Assembly: GCA_003169895.1 (NCBI GenBank)
Contig: PNAE01000003.1
Location: 42,455-106,454, forward strand
Origin: Gemmatimonadota bacterium
Lineage (GTDB): Bacteria > Gemmatimonadota > Gemmatimonadetes > Gemmatimonadales > GWC2-71-9
Direction of reading: 5' to 3'
DNA length: 64,000 bases
The position numbers and the translations under genes were made by a program. The notes under the pieces are model-generated. The model had not been told where the DNA came from. It saw nothing but the letters and a program-made list of their open reading frames with translations, and did no database searches. Positions within the stretch are counted from its first letter, which is position 1. The number at the start of each line of letters is the position of its first letter. Positions 51,078 to 59,554 of this stretch are shown here, one piece after another.

Positions 51078-51345
51078 AGCTGAGCTCTGGGTTCGGGTAC
51101 GAATCTGCGGGCAGCGTGCCGGGAGAATTCCGGATCTCCGCCGATGCGATACTGGTGATAGTGACGACGGTCGGCCCGCGGAACCCACGTTCCGGCTTTG
51201 ACACGGTGCGATCCTCTGGGGGAGGGGAGCGCGTGAATCAGGCAACGAGGCTGGGTGATGTGCACGCGGGCTTCCTGCGGGGGTCTCCGTGGCATGCGAA
51301 CCGCCGGAAGGCCAACGTGTCGCATCGTCAACCAGGTGTGAGCCA

Positions 51346-52419
51346 ATGAATCCCAACGACGAGAACGGAAAGCTGCCGCTCGAAGACCGGCCCTTCCGAG
51401 TGCTTCTTCTTGCCGGATCGAACCGGCGTCAGTACGACTGTCCCGGCATCGATTCGAAGGCGCGCGCGCTGATGTTTCGCATGGCCGATCGATTGCCAGC
51501 GGAATGGGAGGTCGACGTCGAGGACCTTGGCAACGTGTGGAACCGGAAGAAGATCCAGACCTGTAATGGATGCATCTCGACGTCGATGGCGCTCTGCGTC
51601 TGGCCGTGCAACTGCTATGCGAAGAACAGCCGCGGTCAGCCCGACCTGATGTGGGATCTCGATCTGTACGCCCGCCTCGATCTGGCCGACGCGTGGGCGA
51701 TCATAGGGCCGGTGAACTGGTACAGCGCGAGCAGCAACCTCAAGGCGATGTTCGATCGGCTGGTATGCATGAACGGCGGAAACCCCCGCGAGGATCTCAT
51801 TGCCCACAAGGACCAGGAACTCGCCATCCGCCTCGAACATGCACCCGAATGGGAGGCGCTGAGCCAGAACCACCTCGAGGGCCGGTCGGCAGGCTTCTTT
51901 TGCTACGGTGATGGTGGCGGCGATGAGCTCGACAGTGCGGGCCGGCCCAGGATTCTGCGACATCCGGATTACTTCGATCCCGACGACGAACCATTCCAGA
52001 ACATGCGTGATACCTACGCACCATTGGTTTGGCAGTGCCGGTATAGTGGCATTGAAGTGCCGGACGCCCTTTGGCGGTACGTCGAGTTTGGCAATGGCGA
52101 GAAGTACAGCGACAATCAAGCGGAGCACATGGAACGCGATCCGTTGGTGATGGAAGCCTTCGATGCCTGGACTGATGCCTTCGCCGCACATGTTGCGGTC
52201 AAGGGAAGGGTGCGGTCCAATCAGTATCGCGCGTACGGCTACCAGCCGCCGTCTCATCTTCTGGCCGATATCAAGACCAAGTGGCGCGGGCTGCGGATGG
52301 CGCTCGGCCGGCCGGTGCCAGGAAGCTCGCCGGCGATTCAGCAGGAGCGCGGGCTCAATCGCGACGCGAGAGTCAACTACAAGGCGGGCGAGGCAAAGTC
52401 TCGGCGAAGACGGACGTGA
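51346..52419 (+). CDS. Flavodoxin-fold NAD(P)H-dependent oxidoreductase
   Basis: A 357-residue protein. The N-terminal half is an FMN-reductase/flavodoxin fold: FRVLLLAGSNRRQYDCPG for the phosphate loop, then IIGPVNWYSASSNLKAMFDR for the flavin-ring loop. Two Cys clusters (TCNGC and CVWPCNCYAK, residues about 72-93) are unusual and could hold metal or take part in redox chemistry. The C-terminal 150 residues (DTYAPLVWQCRYSGIEVPDA and on) are an extension with an Arg/Lys-rich tail. It probably reduces quinones, nitro compounds or metal with NAD(P)H. ATG 51346 has AGGTGTG upstream. Confidence 0.75.
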   Translation: MNPNDENGKLPLEDRPFRVLLLAGSNRRQYDCPGIDSKARALMFRMADRLPAEWEVDVEDLGNVWNRKKIQTCNGCISTSMALCVWPCNCYAKNSRGQPDLMWDLDLYARLDLADAWAIIGPVNWYSASSNLKAMFDRLVCMNGGNPREDLIAHKDQELAIRLEHAPEWEALSQNHLEGRSAGFFCYGDGGGDELDSAGRPRILRHPDYFDPDDEPFQNMRDTYAPLVWQCRYSGIEVPDALWRYVEFGNGEKYSDNQAEHMERDPLVMEAFDAWTDAFAAHVAVKGRVRSNQYRAYGYQPPSHLLADIKTKWRGLRMALGRPVPGSSPAIQQERGLNRDARVNYKAGEAKSRRRRT

Positions 52420-52486
52420 CCACTTGCACTGTCGAAATTGCAACCGACACCAAACGGAGCAAGTTCCGGAATGCAAAACCCCCACC

Positions 52487-52538
52487 GGCGCACCAAACGC
52501 AGGCGGGGCGAGCATATCTGATTCATCGGGGCGCCGGG
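52487..52538. repeat. Hairpin plus tRNA-Pro-like 3' end (scar A)
   Basis: A hairpin of the form CCCCCACC...GGCGGGG (about 52,485-52,508) is followed by CTGATTCATCGGGGCGCCGG (52,518-52,537). The last part equals the acceptor/T-stem end of the tRNA-Pro half at 62,185, and the CTGATTCATCGG prefix is also found before the element at 59,858. Similarity stops at 52,538, inside another broken gene. Confidence 0.6.
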
Positions 52539-52597
52539 TATCGTGCGATGATCTCGTTGATCGTCATGGTGGGATCGAGTTGTGTCAGATGCGGCAT
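52538..52597 (-). pseudogene. Truncated ScdA/Ric-type (DUF542) N-terminus
   Basis: From an ATG at 52,597, with GAGAGG 4 nt upstream, the minus strand reads MPHLTQLDPTMTINEIIARY-P and then enters scar A. MTINEIIARYP is the signature start of the ScdA_N/DUF542 domain of iron-sulfur-repair (RIC) proteins, normally followed by a CC motif a few residues later. The gene is broken at the tRNA-Pro-like junction, so the scar postdates it. Confidence 0.6.
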
Positions 52598-52754
52598 GTG
52601 ACCTCTCATTGGTGATGGAACATCCGGCGTGCAGCCGGGTGGAATGTTCGTAATGTGGCGGCGGGGTCCGTTGGTTCGCCGTGATGCATGTCATACGCAG
52701 GGCCGGGTCGAGGTGGCTGACCGATAGATTGTCGCCAGTTGGCGGGAGGAAGAG
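52598..52754. other. Intergenic region before the AhpD-like gene
   Basis: No gene seen. It should contain the promoter of the AhpD-like gene and the remains of the promoter of the truncated DUF542 gene. A small inverted repeat, ACATCCGGCG...GCCGGGTGGAATGT, at about 52,620-52,650 could be an operator. Confidence 0.3.
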
Positions 52755-53255
52755 ATGAGCGAACGACTGAACTATGCCGATGCTGCGCCCGGCGCCTATC
52801 AGGCGATGCTCGGTATCGAGACGTACGTGCGTGGGTGCGGGCTCGAACGATCGCTGCTCGAGCTGATGAAGGTGCGCGCGTCACAGCTGAACGGCTGCGC
52901 CTATTGTCTCGACATGCACTGCAAGGACGCGCGCGCCGCCGGCGAATCAGAGCAGCGGCTCGACCTGCTCGCGGCATGGCGCGAGGCGCCCTGCTATTCG
53001 GCCCGTGAACGTGCGGCGCTCGCGTGGACGGAAGCGCTGACGCCGCTCGGCCCGCGCGGCGTGCCGGACGATGTGTACGAGGAAGCGAGCGGCCTCTTCA
53101 CCGCGCCTGAACTCGGGAACCTCGCCATGGTGGTCATCGCGATCAATGGCTGGAACCGGCTCGCGATCGCGTTTCGCTCGCCGGAGCCGGGGAGTTACGT
53201 GGCCAGACAAAGGGTTGGCCCAGCGCCCGTCGGGGGCGTACCGCCAGGTACTTGA
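52755..53255 (+). CDS. Carboxymuconolactone decarboxylase/AhpD-like protein
   Basis: A 166-residue protein. The conserved CxxC-x3-H motif is present as NGCAYCLDMHCKDAR (residues about 52-66), followed by AALAWTEALT and NLAMVVIAINGWNRLAIAF. AhpD-like proteins use this Cys pair for peroxide or alkylhydroperoxide reduction. GGGAGGAAGAG gives a strong ribosome-binding site. The natural C-terminus of the family ends around RSPEPGSYVAR; the last 15 residues (QRVGPAPVGGVPPGT) look like read-through into foreign DNA, and the next gene starts in the middle of a domain, so a recombination junction lies near 53,210-53,255. Confidence 0.82.
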   Translation: MSERLNYADAAPGAYQAMLGIETYVRGCGLERSLLELMKVRASQLNGCAYCLDMHCKDARAAGESEQRLDLLAAWREAPCYSARERAALAWTEALTPLGPRGVPDDVYEEASGLFTAPELGNLAMVVIAINGWNRLAIAFRSPEPGSYVARQRVGPAPVGGVPPGT

Positions 53256-54595
53256 TCGATGCCAGCGGCAACGTGCTGGTTGGTCGTACGGTGACGTGGC
53301 AGTCGTCGACCACCACGGTGGCCACGGTGAGTGCCACCGGCGTCCTCACCACGGTGGCGGTGGGGACCAGCACGATCACCGCGACCAGCGAAGGCCAGAG
53401 CGGCGGGGCGCTACTCACGGTGACCCCAGTACCCGTCGCCACGGTCACCGTGACGCTCGCCGCCAGCTCCATCATCCTCGGGACGGTCGGCGACCAGGCC
53501 ACGGCGGTGCTGAAGGATGCCAGCGGCAATGTGCTCCTCGGTCGCACCGTGACGTGGCAATCATCGAACTTGACGGTGGCCGCAGTCAGCGGCACCGGCG
53601 TCATCACCACGGCGGCGGTGGGGACCAGCACGATTACCGCGACCAGCGAAGGGCAAAGCGGCGGGGCGCTGCTCACCGTGACGCCGGTACCTGCGCAAAC
53701 CATCTACTGGTCGTTGTTCGACGGTCAGGCAGCGACTCCCCAGATCGCGCTGGCGACCCTGCCGCTGACGGCCGGTTCGACGGTGACGAATGTGCCACTG
53801 AGCACCACGCTGCGACAGACGGCCGGGATGACCTTCGACGCCACCGGAAGGCTGTGGGTCATCAGCTCTCCGCAGGCAGGCGGAATCGTGGCCGCCGTCT
53901 TCATTCCGCCAGTGACTCCTGCCAGCACGCCGGCTCTGCTGTTCAACCTGCCGGCTTCGGGGATCGACTTTTTCTCCTTCGACCACGCCGGCAATCTGTG
54001 GGCATCGGACTATGCCAACCACCTCGAGTACATGTTCACCCCGCCGTTTACGGCAAGTAGAGCCCTGGTGCCGTCGGTGACGCTGTCGCTCCCCGGCTTC
54101 AGCCATCCTACGGGGAACGCCGTCGATGCCGCCGGCAACGTATATGTCCCGAATCTCGGCAGCACCGGCACGAACTCGATCGCGGTCTTCACAGCGCCGG
54201 TCACTTCCGCGTCGGTCCCCGCGTTCTACCTCAACGGCCTCACCGGTCCCGGCGGGCTGATCTTCGATGCGCAAGGGAATCTGTATGCGTCGAACCACCC
54301 CAACGGCGGTCAGACGTCGATCGTCCGGTTCAACAGCAACAATCTCGTCAGCGGCGCATTGCCGAACATCGTTGACCCAACCGGACTTGGCACGCAGAAC
54401 TATGAAGCGGCGTTTGCGTTCGATGCTGCGGGGAACCTCTTCGTCGCAGATTGCGGAGCGCCGAGCAACGGCGCCGGCATCAGATCGTATCCAACCGCAA
54501 CGACCCCGTTCAGCTCGACGCTCGCCCCTTCGGCGACCTACACCAATTCAACCATCAACACCATCGGATGTGTCTGGGGAATTGCGATCCACTGA
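53252..54595 (+). CDS. 5'-truncated Ig-like (BIG_2) / NHL-type beta-propeller surface protein
   Basis: A 447-residue frame. It starts in the second half of a bacterial Ig-like unit (DASGNVLVGRTVTWQSS, then GTSTITATSEGQSGGALLTV); a complete unit follows (TVTLAASSIILGTVGDQATA to SGGALLTVTPVP). After it comes a propeller of NHL/SMP-30-like repeats (GRLWVISSPQ, DHAGNLWASDYANHLEYMF, DAAGNVYVPNLG, DAQGNLYASNHP, DAAGNLFVADCG). Signal peptide and first Ig half are missing, and the frame begins inside the 3' end of the AhpD-like gene. The product is probably no longer secreted. A TTG or ATG inside the junction could start translation by chance. Confidence 0.7.
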   Translation: MIDASGNVLVGRTVTWQSSTTTVATVSATGVLTTVAVGTSTITATSEGQSGGALLTVTPVPVATVTVTLAASSIILGTVGDQATAVLKDASGNVLLGRTVTWQSSNLTVAAVSGTGVITTAAVGTSTITATSEGQSGGALLTVTPVPAQTIYWSLFDGQAATPQIALATLPLTAGSTVTNVPLSTTLRQTAGMTFDATGRLWVISSPQAGGIVAAVFIPPVTPASTPALLFNLPASGIDFFSFDHAGNLWASDYANHLEYMFTPPFTASRALVPSVTLSLPGFSHPTGNAVDAAGNVYVPNLGSTGTNSIAVFTAPVTSASVPAFYLNGLTGPGGLIFDAQGNLYASNHPNGGQTSIVRFNSNNLVSGALPNIVDPTGLGTQNYEAAFAFDAAGNLFVADCGAPSNGAGIRSYPTATTPFSSTLAPSATYTNSTINTIGCVWGIAIH

Positions 54596-54640
54596 CGGTA
54601 GTGATGCGGCGGATCGCGCTGTGATGCGTTCGGCACGTGG

Positions 54641-54676
54641 CGAAAATGCCGCCCCTTCTTCGGGGCCGCGTTTTCC
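54641..54676 (+). terminator. Terminator-like hairpin
   Basis: AAAATGCCGCCCC and GGGGCCGCGTTTT form an imperfect hairpin with a T run, 46 nt after the stop of the propeller gene. The sequence continues CCCTCACGACTCATGACCAA, nearly the same as after the hairpin at 55,401, so terminator and flank are duplicated. Confidence 0.55.
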
Positions 54677-54718
54677 CTCACGACTCATGACCAACAACAG
54701 CAGCCCTTGGCCGTGTCG

Positions 54719-54961
54719 CTACCGAATAACCGTGGTGGTGCTTCCCTTTCTTCGGCCTGCCATGACGGCCAGCACGATGATCAGCAGCACGACCAGGCCA
54801 CCGATCGCGAGCGCCGCGGGACTGGTGTACCAGGTCGTGTTGGTCTCGTCGGTATGGACATTCACCTTGATCGACGGATCCTGCAGCGCCATGGCCATGG
54901 CGTTCACGGTCGTCAGGAGCATCAGGCCCAGCGAAGCGAGTAGCGTCTTGATGAAGCGCAT
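54719..54961 (-). CDS. Small membrane protein
   Basis: An 80-residue protein whose ATG at 54961 follows GGGAGGACGC. It begins with a signal peptide or first membrane helix (MRFIKTLLASLGLMLLTTVN), has a short polar middle (VNVHTDETNTTWYTS) and a second strong membrane helix (LAIGGLVVLLIIVLAVMAG) with a basic end. No family recognised. It is divergent from the small charged gene at 55,088 and convergent with the propeller gene. Confidence 0.65.
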   Translation of the reverse strand: MRFIKTLLASLGLMLLTTVNAMAMALQDPSIKVNVHTDETNTTWYTSPAALAIGGLVVLLIIVLAVMAGRRKGSTTTVIR

Positions 54962-55087
54962 GCGTCCTCCCAATTGAGTTTCCATCAACGGGTGACGCCT
55001 ACTGGATCATGGCTCGCACAGTGTCTCGGATTCGGGCTCCGCCGTCTCCCTGAACGGAAGTCCACCACCATGACGGGAGACCGACCA

Positions 55088-55252
55088 ATGACCGACGCGA
55101 AAAAATACACCAAGACCACCGAAGTGAAGACCGAGACCAAGCAAGACTCCGATGGGGCCCTTAACAGCGAATACAAGGAAGAGACGACCGTCAAGACTGA
55201 GCGCACGGTCGAGAAGGAGAAGGAGCCGATCATCATCATCGAGGAGCACTAG
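55088..55252 (+). CDS. Small charged hypothetical protein
   Basis: A 54-residue protein rich in Lys, Glu and Thr (TKTTEVKTETKQDSDGALNS, then KTERTVEKEKEPIIIIEEH). ATG 55088 has GGGAG 8 nt upstream; ATG 55070 adds six residues. It is likely disordered except for the short hydrophobic end IIII. Comparable small KTETK proteins occur in other soil bacteria, without known function. Confidence 0.5.
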   Translation: MTDAKKYTKTTEVKTETKQDSDGALNSEYKEETTVKTERTVEKEKEPIIIIEEH

Positions 55253-55400
55253 TATCGCCCGGGCCGATGTCGTCGAGTACCGGGTGGCACAACATGCGAC
55301 GAAGCTGGTGGATGCAATCGCGGCGCGTGACGCGCGATTGAGGAGGCTGGTTGGAGCTGACGGCACGCCCAATACGGAGCCTATCGCTACCCGGTAGCGA

Positions 55401-55432
55401 AAACGCCGCCCCATCTCCGGGGCGGCGTTTTC
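55401..55432 (+). terminator. Rho-independent terminator
   Basis: Perfect 13-nt arms AAAACGCCGCCCC (55401-55413) and GGGGCGGCGTTTT (55420-55432). The same hairpin type is at 17,915 and 54,641. It is symmetrical and can work in both directions. Confidence 0.75.
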
Positions 55433-55455
55433 ACTCACGACTCATGACCAACGAT

Positions 55456-55646
55456 CGGGGCGCCGGGATTTGGAGCCAAAGGCGAGCGAGGCCGCGGAGC
55501 GGCCGCAGCTCCACCCGGGACCTCCTGCTCCCGAAGCCCGCCTCCGCACAGTCTGGACCGTGCGGGGGCGGACTTTGCTGCGTGGGGGCGTGCGTGATGT
55601 GCGTGGCTGTGCGTTCTATCGCTACCGCCGCTACCGGCGGCGGGTA
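55456..55646 (-). repeat. Structured repeat copy B: altered tRNA-Pro 3' half, hairpin and GTGCGTG/CGCTACCGCC tail
   Basis: 55,456-55,470 and 55,514-55,536 together equal the tRNA-Pro(CGG) 3' half found intact at 62,185, but the three T-loop bases gaa are replaced by a 42-nt insert (55,471-55,513) able to form GGCCGC-GGA-GCGGCC inside GGAGC/GCTCC. A hairpin follows: CGCCTCCGCAC (55,539-55,549), loop AGTCTGGACC, GTGCGGGGGCG (55,560-55,570). The tail holds GTGCGTG repeats and CGCTACCGCCGCTACCGG. The opposite-strand copy at 59,858 has the same parts. The strand given is that of the tRNA-like part. Confidence 0.7.
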
Positions 55647-55895
55647 GTTGGTCAGTCTGCGTCGTGATGAAGCGGCGCAGGGTCCGAGGTGCGGGCGGTC
55701 CTCAGGGCTCCATCGACCTTAAGCCGAGGCCTCGACGAGGGGCACTTCTCCGTCGCCTGGTGCGGAGGGATGGAGTTCATGATCCAGAACCTGGTCGTCA
55801 AGCCGATATACGGGCTGGTCTACTAGTCCTTGCCTGACGATGAACAGGACGAAGTTCGGCGCCGGGTGGCACCGCCCGCCGTTGTCGTGTCGTTC

Positions 55896-56417
55896 CTACG
55901 GGAAGGTGCGCTCCGAAGCCGTGATTTGGTAGACAAGACTGTCTCGCCCTCCCCCGTCGAGTCGTGATCCCACGCGAACGGCGCCGATTCTTTCGATGGC
56001 CTTCTGCGAGCGGAGATTCTGGGGACCAATGAGAAAGACGACGCTGTTCACGAATTTGAAGGCGTGCCGCAGCATGAGCCGCTTCATTTCCCGGTTGTAG
56101 GCGCCGCCCCAATGCGACCGGGCCAGGAACGTCCAGCCGATTTCGATCTCGCTGTTGTCCTCGTTGTATCCGTGGAACCGTGACGATCCGATGACGCGGC
56201 CATCCTTGGCATTCGTCGCGATCAACGCTCCACCGGCTTTCAGGGATTCACGAAAGAACTGGCTGAAGGCCTCTTCCTCGTAGCGATCGCTTGCAGGATG
56301 CTGCTCCCAGAGGAGCGGATCTGATGCCACCGCGAAGAGGTCGTGAAAGTCGTCCGGTCGAAGCGGCCGGAGTCGGAGAAGTTCGCCGTTCAAGATGGGT
56401 TGGAGATCAAAGGACAT
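55896..56417 (-). CDS. GNAT-family acetyltransferase (RimJ/RimL-like)
   Basis: A 173-residue protein: N-terminal GELLRLRPLRPDDFHDLFAV typical of RimJ/RimL acetyltransferases, central SSRFHGYNEDNSEIEIGWTF, then WGGAYNREMKRLMLRHAFKF and IGPQNLRSQKAIERIGAVRV, which together form the acetyl-CoA pocket and the closing strand. The Q/R-x-x-G-x-G/A loop is reduced (RSHWGGAYN), as is common in this subgroup. It transfers an acetyl group to an unknown amine or protein N-terminus. It is divergent from the PadR gene. Confidence 0.82.
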   Translation of the reverse strand: MSFDLQPILNGELLRLRPLRPDDFHDLFAVASDPLLWEQHPASDRYEEEAFSQFFRESLKAGGALIATNAKDGRVIGSSRFHGYNEDNSEIEIGWTFLARSHWGGAYNREMKRLMLRHAFKFVNSVVFLIGPQNLRSQKAIERIGAVRVGSRLDGGGRDSLVYQITASERTFP

Positions 56418-56523
56418 GCTTGAAGTTACTCTGGCTTCACGCTGCCGCGAGAGGCCGTCGTCCTATTGACAATCTAGAGGGCGAGCCGTATCGTGCACCT
56501 ATTGTCTATCTAGGGGAATCTCC

Positions 56524-56856
56524 TTGGCGAAGCGGAAGACCGATCTCTTGCAGGGAACGCTGGACCTCATCGTGCTCCGGCTCCTCCAGTCGGGACCGGC
56601 GAATGGCTGGGAGCTCACGCAGTCCATCCAGGCCGTATCGCGGGGAGTGCTCGACGTCAACTATGGCTCGATGTATCCAGCCCTCCGCCGACTCGAAGCC
56701 CAGGGATGGGTCAAGGCACGCTGGTCGGTTTCCGCGAATAACCGGCGCGCGCGCTATTACGAGCTGACTCGTTCCGGGCACGAGCAGCTCGAAGCCGAAC
56801 GCGCATCGTGGGATCGGTTCGCGCGGGCGCTAGGACGCATCCTCAAGTTCACCTAG
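56524..56856 (+). CDS. PadR-family transcriptional regulator
   Basis: A 110-residue winged-helix protein: LLQGTLDLIVLRLLQSGPAN, then GWELTQSIQAVSRGVLDVNY and GSMYPALRRLEAQGWVKARW, with a short C-terminal dimerisation helix. This short PadR form accompanies duplicated-orphan ABC permeases in Acidobacteriota and Gemmatimonadota; the permease gene begins 16 nt downstream. It probably represses the pair until an unknown signal arrives. The start is TTG 56524; the Shine-Dalgarno is weak (GGGGAA). Confidence 0.85.
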   Translation: MAKRKTDLLQGTLDLIVLRLLQSGPANGWELTQSIQAVSRGVLDVNYGSMYPALRRLEAQGWVKARWSVSANNRRARYYELTRSGHEQLEAERASWDRFARALGRILKFT

Positions 56857-56872
56857 TCGGGAGACTCCAGCC

Positions 56873-59548
56873 GTGTTTGCCTCCTTCATGGTTCGGCTTC
56901 GCGCCCTTGTGCATCGCGAGGCTGCGGAGCAGGACCTGACCGACGAGTTGCGGTTTCACCTTGAGCAGGACACTGAGCGCCACATCGCACGTGGAATGGC
57001 GCCAGAGGACGCGGCGCACGTCGCGCGCCGCGCGTTCGGCAATGTCGCCATCGCCCGCGAGCGGGCGCGGGATGCATGGACGTGGCACTGGTTTGAACGC
57101 CTGCGGCAGGATCTTCGCTATGCCCTGCGCGCGTTGCGACACAGTCCGTTCTTCACGATTGGCGTCGTGGTCACCTTCGCGCTTGGCATTGGCATCAATG
57201 CCACGATGTTCGGCGTCGTTGACACGCTCTTTCTGCGCTCCCCGGCTGGAGTGACGGACCCGGGTCGGATCGCGCGAGTGTACGTCCGGCGAGACTTTGG
57301 CGCGCAGGGAATCTTTACCGGTGCCGGCGCCACATTTCCGACCTACCTCGACCTGCGGGATCATGTTCCGGCATTTGCTCAGGTGGCGGCGGTGGTCAGG
57401 GTGATCTCGGTCGAATTGGGACGAGGCGCTGACGCCAGGGACGTGAATGTCGCGGCCGTATCGTATCAGTATTTCCCGATGTTGGGGATCCAGCCCGCAC
57501 TGGGTCGCTTGTTCACGGATACGGAGGACCGCACGGGCGGCGATCGAGTCGCCGTACTGACCTACCGTTTTTGGCAGCAACACTACGGAAGTGATTCGAC
57601 GGTCATCGGCCGCGCGCTGCCGATCGGCAAGGGCGTTTACACCGTCATCGGGATTGGACCGAAGGGGTTCAATGGAATCGACATTGCCGGAGTCGACCTG
57701 TTTCTCCCGATTCACCCGGCCGCTGAAGCCGATTTTGCGCCACCAGAGGCGATCGGCAGCCGAAATGTCTCCTGGATCTCGACGATCGCCCGGTTGCGGC
57801 CCGACGTTGCGGTCGAAACTGCGGCGGCGCAGGCGACCGTCGCGTACCGCCGCGGCGTGCTGTCCGAAGGCCCGAGTCGCGATTCCACCGCGCAGGTGCG
57901 GCTGGGACCGATTCAAGAGGCGCGCCGCCCGGGCGAGATGTCGAGTGATGCGAAGGTGGCGCTCTGGATCGGAGTGGTCGCTGCCGTCGTGCTGCTCATC
58001 GGGTGCGCCAACGTCGCAAACCTGATGCTGGTTCGTGCCGTACGCCGGCGCCGCGAGCTCGCGGTGCGGGCGAGCCTGGGTGCTGGGCGCGGGGGCCTGG
58101 TCCGCCTCCTTCTGCTGGAGGCGTTCGTGCTGGCGACGGCTGGTGGCATCAGCGCGGTCATCCTGGCGCTCTGGGCCGGGAAGGTCGCCAGAAGTTTCCT
58201 TCTGCCAACACTGCCGGCGGACGCTCCGATGGTCGAGGGCCGGGTCCTGCTCTTTACCGTGGCCGGGGTGCTTCTCACTACGGCGTTGACCGGGGTCGCG
58301 CCGGCGGTTCAGGCGGGCCGCGCTGATCTGGTGGGAGCGCTCAAGGGCGGAGGTCACGGCACAACCGGGCAGGGCGGGGGCACCCGCACGGCGTTGCTCG
58401 TGATCCAGGTCGCGTTGACGCTGGTGTTGCTCGTCGGCGCCGGTCTGTTCGTGGGGTCACTGCGCAAGGCGCAGGGAATTGATCTCGGATTCGATGCTGA
58501 CCGGGTGCTGAGTGTCTCGATGAACCTGCGTGCTGCGGGGATGACCAGAAGCCAGGGAAACGACCAGTATCTTCGTCTGCTTGACCGGTTCCAGCGGTTG
58601 CCGGGTGTCGAACGCGCCGCGGTGTCGCAGGGGACGCCGTTCGGCGTCTCGTTCTTTCAGACGGTGCGCGCCGAGGGGCGTGATTCGATGCCTGACCTCG
58701 AGTCGGGTGGACCGTACTACCAGGTTGTCACGCCCGGATACATCGCGACCATGGGGATCCGGATGCTTCGCGGCCGCGATTTCACGGCAGGCGACGTGGT
58801 GGGCAGCGGCCAGGTGGCGATCGTCGGAGCGACCTTTGCCAAACTGGTCTGGCCGGGCAACGAGGCAATCGGCCGGTGTCTATACCTCGGAGAAGACAGC
58901 ACGACGGCGTGTACTCGCGTGGTGGGCATTGCAGCCGATGCCAAACGGGGATCGGTGACCGATGCTGCGAGCCTGCTGTACTATCTCCCGTTTGCTCAGA
59001 TCTCGACACCAGCAATCCAGGCCATCTTCGTCCGCGCACGGGCGGCCACGTCTGGCCTCTCTGGAGCCCTGAGGCGCGAAGTTCAATCGGTGGGCAACCT
59101 GCCGTACGCTACCATCGAGCCGATTTCGGCACAGGTGGCGCCGCAACTGCGATCCTGGCGGCTCGGCGCCTCCACGTTCACGGCATTCGGCCTGTTGGCA
59201 CTGCTCATCGCCGCGACCGGGATCTTCGCGGTGCTCTCTTACTCCGTGTCGCAGCGCACCAAGGAGATCGGTGTGAGGGTGGCCCTTGGCGCGCAGCGCG
59301 CCGACATCGTTCGCATGGTGGTGGGAGAGGGAATCCGCGCCGCCCTGATCGGCACTGTCCTGGGTGGAGCAGGGGCGATCGTACTCGGCCGCGCCATTGC
59401 CTCGCTGCTGTACCAGGTACCCGCGACCGACCCCGTGGTCCTTGGGGGCGTCGTGGTGACACTCTTGATTGTCGTGCTCGCGGCCGCGTGGTTTCCGGCA
59501 CATCGCGCTTCGCGCATCGCGCCGACCATTGCGTTAAGGGCCGAGTAG
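56873..59548 (+). CDS. ADOP-type ABC transporter permease (FtsX/MacB-like)
   Basis: An 891-residue protein with the duplicated permease layout: an N-terminal soluble segment (LTDELRFHLEQDTERHIARG, ARRAFGN), a first membrane helix (FFTIGVVVTFALGIGINATM), a MacB-like periplasmic domain (residues about 100-340), an FtsX core of three helices with LVRAVRRRRELAVRASLGAG, then a second periplasmic domain and FtsX core ending with VSQRTKEIGVRVALGAQRAD. Such orphan permeases lack a neighbouring ATPase gene, as here. They are thought to act in macrolide or peptide export, but no substrate has been shown. GTG 56873 and ATG 56888 are both possible starts. Confidence 0.87.
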   Translation: MFASFMVRLRALVHREAAEQDLTDELRFHLEQDTERHIARGMAPEDAAHVARRAFGNVAIARERARDAWTWHWFERLRQDLRYALRALRHSPFFTIGVVVTFALGIGINATMFGVVDTLFLRSPAGVTDPGRIARVYVRRDFGAQGIFTGAGATFPTYLDLRDHVPAFAQVAAVVRVISVELGRGADARDVNVAAVSYQYFPMLGIQPALGRLFTDTEDRTGGDRVAVLTYRFWQQHYGSDSTVIGRALPIGKGVYTVIGIGPKGFNGIDIAGVDLFLPIHPAAEADFAPPEAIGSRNVSWISTIARLRPDVAVETAAAQATVAYRRGVLSEGPSRDSTAQVRLGPIQEARRPGEMSSDAKVALWIGVVAAVVLLIGCANVANLMLVRAVRRRRELAVRASLGAGRGGLVRLLLLEAFVLATAGGISAVILALWAGKVARSFLLPTLPADAPMVEGRVLLFTVAGVLLTTALTGVAPAVQAGRADLVGALKGGGHGTTGQGGGTRTALLVIQVALTLVLLVGAGLFVGSLRKAQGIDLGFDADRVLSVSMNLRAAGMTRSQGNDQYLRLLDRFQRLPGVERAAVSQGTPFGVSFFQTVRAEGRDSMPDLESGGPYYQVVTPGYIATMGIRMLRGRDFTAGDVVGSGQVAIVGATFAKLVWPGNEAIGRCLYLGEDSTTACTRVVGIAADAKRGSVTDAASLLYYLPFAQISTPAIQAIFVRARAATSGLSGALRREVQSVGNLPYATIEPISAQVAPQLRSWRLGASTFTAFGLLALLIAATGIFAVLSYSVSQRTKEIGVRVALGAQRADIVRMVVGEGIRAALIGTVLGGAGAIVLGRAIASLLYQVPATDPVVLGGVVVTLLIVVLAAAWFPAHRASRIAPTIALRAE

Positions 59549-59554
59549 CGGTCG

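Larger units (their letters stand above)
55253..55895. other. Non-coding region with terminator and structured repeat
   Basis: No intact gene. It contains a terminator (55,401-55,432) and copy B of the tRNA-Pro-like structured repeat (55,456-55,646). A short frame, 55,700-55,825, reading GHFSVAWCGGMEFMIQNLVV before a stop might be the 3' end of a lost gene, but I cannot name the family. Confidence 0.4.

Noticed and set aside
56849..58357. Long minus-strand frame opposite the ABC permease
   Set aside because: Arg/His/Asp-rich shadow frame with no motif, opposite a well-defined permease.
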